Positions 1 to 7,500 of a stretch of 10,471 nt of DNA are shown here, piece after piece (position 1 is the first letter of the stretch; each line of letters begins with the position of its first letter). This DNA comes from Hyphochytrium catenoides. Taxonomy: Eukaryota > Sar > Hyphochytriomycetes > Hyphochytriales > Hyphochytriaceae. The position numbers and the translations under genes are program-made. The notes under the pieces are model-generated. The model had not been told where the DNA came from. It saw nothing but the letters and a program-made list of their open reading frames with translations, and ran no database searches. The stretch is taken from NCBI GenBank assembly GCA_900088475.1, contig FLMG01001544.1, positions 64,001 through 74,471 of the forward strand, in the 5' to 3' direction.

Positions 1-233
1 CCTGAGGCGCCTTCACCAATCTTGTAGCCTAACTCTAAGTCCGCTTCGGAAAGGGTCCCTATAACTCGTTCCTCCTTTTCAGGGTTCGGTCCTTCCTTCA
101 CCGGGGCCTTCGGATAGACAACTAGCGATTCCCAGCCATCAACCCCTATGAAGCTCTTGGCCATGCCGTCAATTTGCCTAATAATTGTCTTGAAGGTGGG
201 ACGGGCGTTGGGCCGCGGGTCCCAGCAAGCTTC
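1..233 (-). CDS. Exon 18: end of kinase 1, linker and start of kinase 2 (runs out of window)
   Basis: The acceptor TTCCAG at 234 gives EACWDPRPNARPTFKTII, subdomain XI of kinase 1 with its conserved Arg (R1701). A linker of about 45 residues follows, with a charged stretch (VKEGPNPEKEE). Then comes DLELGYKIGEGAS and, from the last two bases, the start of a Gly codon. This is the opening of another protein kinase domain, with glycine loop G1763-E-G1765-A-S-G. Same frame, no stop, so a tandem-kinase protein is expected. Whether kinase 2 is active cannot be seen. Confidence 0.8.
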
Positions 234-3200
234 CTGGAATAGATTACAAGAGAGATACCGAGAGTGGAGAGACGGAGACAGGGTCACCGTTAAAGGGTAC
301 GTTGTAACTAGACTGAGAGCGAACGCATAGTGAATTCGAAAAGCGATCAAGTGACCGCACGATGCATATAGTACTGAACGAAATAGAACAGGCTTACTGG
401 AGGCACAAAGCTCCCGCAGTAGAATCGAAGCCGAGGATGGATGGATGGCCAAGTGGCAACAGCGACGAGACGTCAAGGCTGGAAGGTTTTTGCTCACCAT
501 CAGGCTCTTGACCGTGTTATAAGTTGGCCCCAAAATCTCAGCCTCTGCTATTGGTTTCCCCTCCATTTTCAGCGCTAACAAGTCCAGTGGTCTGATACCT
601 TTCATCACTTGAAGCGCAACAGCATCGCCTGGGATATCCTCGTACGGAACCCGACGGAAGATGACTTCAAACATCACGATCCCAAAGGAGTAGACCTGGA
701 GGACAAGATTTTAACGGGAGATATATTGCACATGCGTTGAAAAGAGAGGAAAGACGTAGAACCTAGAACGATAAGACATAGCACAACTGAAGAAAATGAA
801 AAGGTAATTCTCAGAACCTATCCTTAGCTGACAGGAGGGGATGGTGGACGACAATCATACAATGGAGAGCAAGAGAGAATAACCGCTGAACACTTTGCCA
901 ATCAGACTCACATCAGCCTGTTTTGTGCTTTCCTCTCCAGAGAAGATCTCAGGGGCTCCCCAGAGCAAACTGCCAACTGGGATCACTCGATTTTGCCCCT
1001 TCTTTTCTCTTTTAGTCAAAGTGTTGAGTCCAAAATCAGAAATCTTGCACCTCCAGTTACTGTCCACAAGGACATTGGGCGTCTTAAAGTCTCCGTGAAT
1101 GATTGGAGGGGAGTGCTCATGTAGAAAACCCATTCCCCTGGCTATATCCATCAGAATATTGAAGATCATGGACCATTCCAATTCAAGCTTATTTCCAGAA
1201 TGCAGCAGATTATAAAGAGAGCCTCGGCCGAGGAGTTCCATCACCAGTAAGGGCGGAGAGATGCAGAAGCCCATAAGCATAACCTGTGAGCGAGAGAGCA
1301 AATTTCGATAACGTTAATGGACACAATGAATAGAGATGAGGGACCCCCATGGCTCTTGAGGAAGAGAGATGCAATTCAGATAGCTCAAGGATACGAAAAG
1401 ACGCGTGGGAGCACGGACATTCACGGAGCGGGGTATTAAATCGCAAAAGAGCTTGAAGTGTGTAGAGAGACGATTCGGGGTTATGGAAGTGGTGACAGAG
1501 AAGGCCTCACGATATTAGGGTGATGCAGCTCTGCCATAGTTGCAACTTCGGAGCCAAAGCTCTCCATCACTTCCTCCCCAATCGAGGAACGGAGCTTCTT
1601 GATGGCGACTGCAGTGTGCTTGTAGGTTCCCTTCATGACCTCACCATAGCTACCGGCACCCAAAGACTGAAAAATTTCAAGCTCACTGCAATAAAGTGAG
1701 AGAACGGAGAGAAAAGGGCAACGGAGAGAGGTCATGGCGGGTAATGACCAGGATTGAAGAAAAGAAAGGGCGGTGCTATGGACAACGGCCCCTTAGAGAC
1801 TCGTAAGCAGCGGCGCAAAAGGCTAAAGACGTAGCTAGTCTTGAAGACCGAGGCGAGGAATGTGCTAGTCATAAAGCAATCGTCCACCTAGTATCCTAAC
1901 CACGATATCTGCTTCACCTAGCCAGTCCCCACAGCTTTTGACCTACCTGTATCGGATCTGATAGGTCTTTGACACAGCCAAGACCTTCTTAGCTATTTTT
2001 TCTCCGTATTTGAGAACCCAGAGCTTTGGGAAAATCAAAGTGCCAATCACACTGATGGTACCCCAGATTACGAGCACGCAGGTGATCAAATAGCTTGCGC
2101 GGGGCCGGAGTTGACAACCGAAGACGGCAAATTGTCCGAATAGAGCCGTAATGACGAAATTATACACCGTAAGAAGCAAGTTCCGGTCGATTGGGACGGC
2201 TCGATCTGCTTGGTAGGTAACATAGGCTAGGGCCAAGAGCAGCAGCGCCTTCGCTGTAACAGCTAAGATGTAAGGCACCCCCGCCGAGCAAACGTCCTCT
2301 TCTATCACGTAAACTGATTGCAGGTTAGGAATAGGCTCCGAAATCAAGGGAGATCCAAGTTGATAAGCTATGAAGAAGAATATGTCAAAGACAACCAGGC
2401 TGAAGACCAGAAAGTTGTTTAGGCCGTTCCCATTCTTTACGGCAATCTCAAACGTTCGATCCACTCTAATGAGGTCATGGATAGTTCTTCTTCTCTCCTC
2501 TTCGGTCTGGTTCTTTTTGGGGGCCGGGCTGACTACTCCCCACTTTGGAGCGGAACCTATAAGGCTGTGATGCATGAGAATGAAGCCCCCAACAATGAAG
2601 TCCCCAGCAATACAGAGAAAGAGAGGACGAATGGTGCAGAGGAGCGATGTAGGTTCCCCTGCGTTGATGAAGATAAACACCATGGCGATGATGCAGCCAA
2701 TGGTAATCTGGGTTAGATGAGCTTGATTGCATCCCGCCCATCCAGGCAATCGCCAGTAACGGATAATGCCCACCAGAGCAACGAGTAGTACAAGTAGAAG
2801 AGTAGCGGCGACAGTAGAGAATAGAATGGCAGGGATGGAGTTGATGGGGACATAGGAGCACTCAATGGCATATGAAGACTTTTGATCTGGGTAGCATGAA
2901 GCGTTATCTGCCCCGTGGTAAGAGAGCAGAACCCGCCTCCTGACGTGAGCGTCACAGGGAGCGAGCGACACAGAGTACGAAGAAAGACTGCAGAACGGCC
3001 CTGCAAGGAGCACGAAGAAAGAGTAGGGATGAGTCTCGTGAACTGGCTGATTCCACGTAAAGTAGAGGCCCCATACAAGGCTGGGTGATTGTCGTCAACA
3101 GCAAGAAAGGAAGCTCAAACAAAGAAAAGAAGCTAACAGCAAGATAGAAAAGCTGACACCTCCACAACAGGAGAAAAATGAGCGAAGAAGAGAGTTCGAG

Positions 3201-4448
3201 TGGCGGCGGGGAATCATATGAGCAAAATAGACCACAGTAAGGAATCGTCCATGACAGGAGCAATACGTGAGAGTGTGTGCCATGAGCGGATGAAAAAGGA
3301 AGTAGGGGCTTGGTTTGACCGAGGTTGGTCCAGGACTTACTTGACAGTGCGGAGCAGTTGGCTTCCAGATTTCCCACAGAGGTGAACGCACGGGCTACGG
3401 CGTGGCGACGGACTTCGGAGTCTGCCTTATAACAGATGGGGGAGAGAGACAACCGGATCAGTGACGTTGCAGAGCAGTTGACTCCTGTCACTCGTTGATA
3501 GCGGCTACGTGGAAAGAAAAGTCAAGGTCGATTAGATTGGGCAAAAGACTAAAGCTGGCTTATGAAGTCGGTGCACAAGTAAGCGCGGCGCTTTCGAAAA
3601 CGGGTCAGATGAAAGAAAGCCTCTGAATGGGGGTTGAACACAAAATAACGAAGAGAATTTCATGTAGGGTATGGGTGTTATATCCTATAACAACCCACCT
3701 AACTGAGAGAACAAAAAGGTTGCTCTCTCCCACTTGCTTCAAATCCCATGTGGCTCCTCCCTTGAGGCAACGTCCTGCTCCTTCTTGAAGAGCTCCAGAA
3801 GCTTCAGACAGCTGCAAATGTCCTCCTTCAACCTTAAGGGCACCCTTAGCCTGTAGAGCTAGAGCCAGATCAGGCTCCACATCTCCTAGGGATAGAGGGG
3901 GGGACTCTTTGTGCAGTGGTTGTTCACGCCTGAAAGAAGAACGTAGGTAGGAGGCACCACAGAGATTAGTGAGGAAGAAACAGGATAACAAAAGTCACGG
4001 AAAAATAACGGAGAAGGTGTAGGGCTGTCAAATCTTTCTATAGGGCTTTCTTCCCTCTCATTCTACGACGCTTACCAGTCAGGGTGATAGACTAGTGAAG
4101 CCTCATTCGTAAGTAGGAAGCACAAGGGCAACGAACTTTCTTGAGTTGCGAGCAACGTAGACGATGATGAACAGCGACTGACATCCACCAGAGGCGAACC
4201 CGTCACAAAGAAAGACCATGTTTGGGTGTATGTAGCCACCCCAATGATGGAAGGCTCATACCCTACGGCACGAGCCCACACCGGGCGACTAATTGATACA
4301 CTTCATACATGGGAGATGATAAGTGATTCGGCGAGAAAGGAGTGAGGACAAAGGAAGATAGCAATAGAGAGCATAGTCAGGTGGGAGATTAGATTTTGGT
4401 CTAAACGATAGGGACTATGCTTTGAAGGAGAGTTGCTGCTTGCCTCTC

Positions 4449-4509
<61 letters not shown>

Positions 4510-7500
4510 TATACACACACACGCTCTTTCTCTCTCTCCAGCTTTGCGTGACCTCGTGCTTCTTACATTGGGACTTGCATGGTCGAGTCATAGGTCGTCG
4601 GCGTAACTTGGTAGCTGTACTTGGAAGCGTATCGAAGTGCCTGGCGATAGGCTGCAGAGGATGGAGGCGGTATTTATAGCAACAACGTGAGTTAGAAACG
4701 GAACCTAAGATTTTCCTAGGGCAGAAGATAAGGCCGATATCTGAGTAACAAACTTCAAGCACGATGTAAAGCCTGCAAGATGTTCACGTAAGGATAGGAA
4801 TGGTAACTCACCTCTTTCTTCACGCGGATCCCCTAAACAACCATTCGGCATGGAGTGCCGAGGCAAAACACAGGTCGGAGCAACAGATGGGAGGTGAGAC
4901 AATCAGAAGGATAGATAATTAGCCATCAGGGCACAGGTCTAGCAATGCTTTCGGCTTACAATAGACAGATTTGGTCACTAGTCCAGGATACTGGAAGACG
5001 ACACCGCCTGTAGTTGTCAGAGAGAAACGAAGAAATTCGTCCAGATCTCCAGCCGCTATTGCTGCCTTCGCTGTGGGATAGAGAGATGACAGGAGGCGTG
5101 CATCCTCTAAGCACTGGGAGCTTAAGCCTGGGTTCACACTGAAGCCTTGACTATTGATCAGCTGATGCAGGTTCTTTACCAAATCGCCCGGTGAAAGCTG
5201 TATGTACAACCCACATTTAGCGGACGCATAGGTTTGGGAGTACGGGTAAGAGACAACAAGGCTGACCTCAGCGCTTGAGAGAAAAGGCAACCGTGATAGG
5301 CCCCAAAGGAGACAGAGATACATCGAACTAGACCAGCAAGAATACGAATAGTGCGTCCTACCTCCTTTCTTATGCCAACTTCCTGTGGGATTCGGAAGCA
5401 GTATTCTCCAAAGGACACGGCGGGCCAGGAAGAAGCAGTCCCCAACTTGAGACGTCGCGGCTCGCAGATGCATGCTCCGGAACAGCTTGGACATGTGCTA
5501 TCTGCCCTACAGTCTTGGAAAGCTGCGTCCCCGACTTGACAGTTATTAAGGTTGTAGACAACCTGGCTTGGCACAGAGTACGAGTTATGCAGACGTGCTT
5601 GTCAGAGGGCCGAATACATAATCAACACAAATAGAAAGCAATGCGCCATTTGTCAAGCTCTGGAGATGTCAGGTTCAATCGGAGTTTCCAATCGCGGCCC
5701 TGCCTTCCAGTTCTTTCTCCCCTGTTTTTCTCTTCACTTAAAATGGTCTTTGTCTCGTCCTCTTTCTCACCTTGTCTGTCGGGAGACTGCTCAATAACGG
5801 ACTCCTGGAGCCTGCCCCTTTGGCTTCTACAGGGACTAAAGAAGAGAGCTCCCCATCATAGAGTTGAAGGTTGGTTCCCAGCAATGTCTGGCCTGCGTCT
5901 ACATTCGCGCACAGTGAAGGCCAGAGAAGCAGTCAGCGACGCCAAACACGCTAAAACTTAAGGCTGCCAAGTATGAGAGATGGTATTGACAGAAGAACAA
6001 CATTAAACATTCGTCTCTGCTGAAGGGCAGGACAAAGACGTCAAAACTGCTATCAAGACTATGGGACAAGAGAAGAGAGAGGAATGCAAGGCAGGGGAGT
6101 GTTGGGAAAACTGTATACACTGGCTGAATGACTAACTTACCCGTAGCCAAAGCCATAGGGCGCACTCTGTAGACAGCCGGTCTGACGGAAACGACGCCCA
6201 CAACATATTCTGATTGTAGAATCGAAATCCGCTTCCATACATAAAGCTTCTCTCCGTTGCTAGAAGACTGAACTTCACTTTGGGCAGAGATGAGCAAAGG
6301 GAGGACGGAGGACGCAAAGCCCCCTTCCACCTCAAGCTCAGAGATATGAACGCCCAGCGAGTTGTTTGACAAGCGAGGGTGATAGAGCGCAGTTCCTTGA
6401 GTAAAGACAAGCTTAGAAAGACTATCTAGAAGGGTTAATCCAATGCTGGCCGCGCCATCGATGAGGTGTACAGAACTCGGGTAGAATAGGTGGGTAAGAT
6501 TGAAGATATATCCTGACAGAACGTGAAGGTGTCGAAGAGGGCCAGATAGATAGAAGCGGGAGAAGTAGGTCTGACAGAAAGAAAGGGAGGATAAGAAGCA
6601 GGCCACGAAGTACTCAAGCTTTGTCAACTATGGTCATAATGGGCATCTACCTGAAGGGAGGAGGACGAAGGGGTAGGAGGATTGGAGAGCGTAAGGATGG
6701 AGCAGCTGCAAGAGCGGGATGATAGAGATATCAAGTCCAGCAACGCCCAGAAAGGCTGAAGTTCCAGGATCTTTCACTTGCGCCAAAACCGACAAGAAGG
6801 AAGCTTCGCTTTCCGTCTCCCTTCGCATGTCCCCTCTTAGGCCATTTCCTACTACTATATCGGCCTGTTCTTCTTCTTCTGACCTCGCAATTCTCAGTGC
6901 ATAATCCACTGAAGATAGCACAGAGGAAGCGGACTGCAACGGGTAGAATTGGCCCTGATTTGAACAGGATAGACGTTGAAGGAGAGGCAGCTCTGGACTT
7001 TCTGGATGACTGAATGCGAATATGTGGGCTTTCTGTGTGTTTGCCCCTGCCACGGAGGCAAAGAAGCTCATTTCTGAGAGTTGTTCTCTCTCGCTAGCTT
7101 CAAAGTCAAAGAGACGCTTTACCGTGGAGTTACCAGCTACCAGGGTGATAACTGGGGAGTAGGGAGAAGAGTGAGAGTCAAGAAATTGTGCTATGCTCCT
7201 GAATAGGAATGGAAGACAGGTGCTCAGAGGCTTAGGAGAGATATCTTGGTGTGGTAAGGTACGGATGTACTTGATGGCCTTCCACTTGGTGCTACCAGGG
7301 TAAAGTCCCAGTACGTTATCGTCCAAAGCTATAGAGGACATATTGGAGACTGTGCATGTCAGGTTGCGAAAAACAGGAGAGCATCCAGTCTCACTGCTGT
7401 CTAGTCTCAAAATCGCATAATAGTCCTCGTTCCCCAGAGTTGCTAGGAGCTTTGCGGCTGTCTGCCTTACGGTTTCCCAACCCGCCTGAGTCTGTGAATC

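Noticed and set aside
895-1098. Plus-strand open frame opposite the kinase
   Set aside because: It is a shadow of the kinase activation segment and has no motif of its own.
1943-3013. A stand-alone 356-codon GPCR gene ending at 1943
   Set aside because: The stop codon is part of the donor site ACAG|GTAGGT, and the next exon (kinase) continues in phase. The apparent start is a GTG at the end of an intron (CTTGCAG acceptor), not an ATG.
2952-3491. Minus-strand frame running from exon 13 through the intron to 2952
   Set aside because: The consensus donor GTAAGT at 3340 interrupts it. The continuation is low-complexity and Leu/Ser/Phe-rich, and it is out of frame with the 7TM exon.
4303-4762. 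Minus-strand frames with long Arg-Glu runs, and plus-strand Ser-Leu runs, around 4440-4540
   Set aside because: They are translations of the intronic microsatellite.
5363-5597. Exon 7 beginning at 5597 and joined directly to exon 5 (phase 1 also fits)
   Set aside because: It would require a 543-nt intron and skip exon 6, which has good splice sites and coding character and fits phase with both neighbours. It remains possible as an alternative form.
5641-5961. Plus-strand open frame of 106 codons starting with ATG
   Set aside because: It lies opposite receptor exon 6 and its introns, has no recognisable pattern, and the minus-strand exon there fits phase on both sides.
5899-6140. Continuation of the exon 5 frame to a stop at 5899
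   Set aside because: A strong donor (ACGG|GTAAGT) at 6140 precedes it. The continuation is rich in Leu, Phe and Ser, as expected of a pyrimidine-rich intron, and has no alpha2delta similarity.
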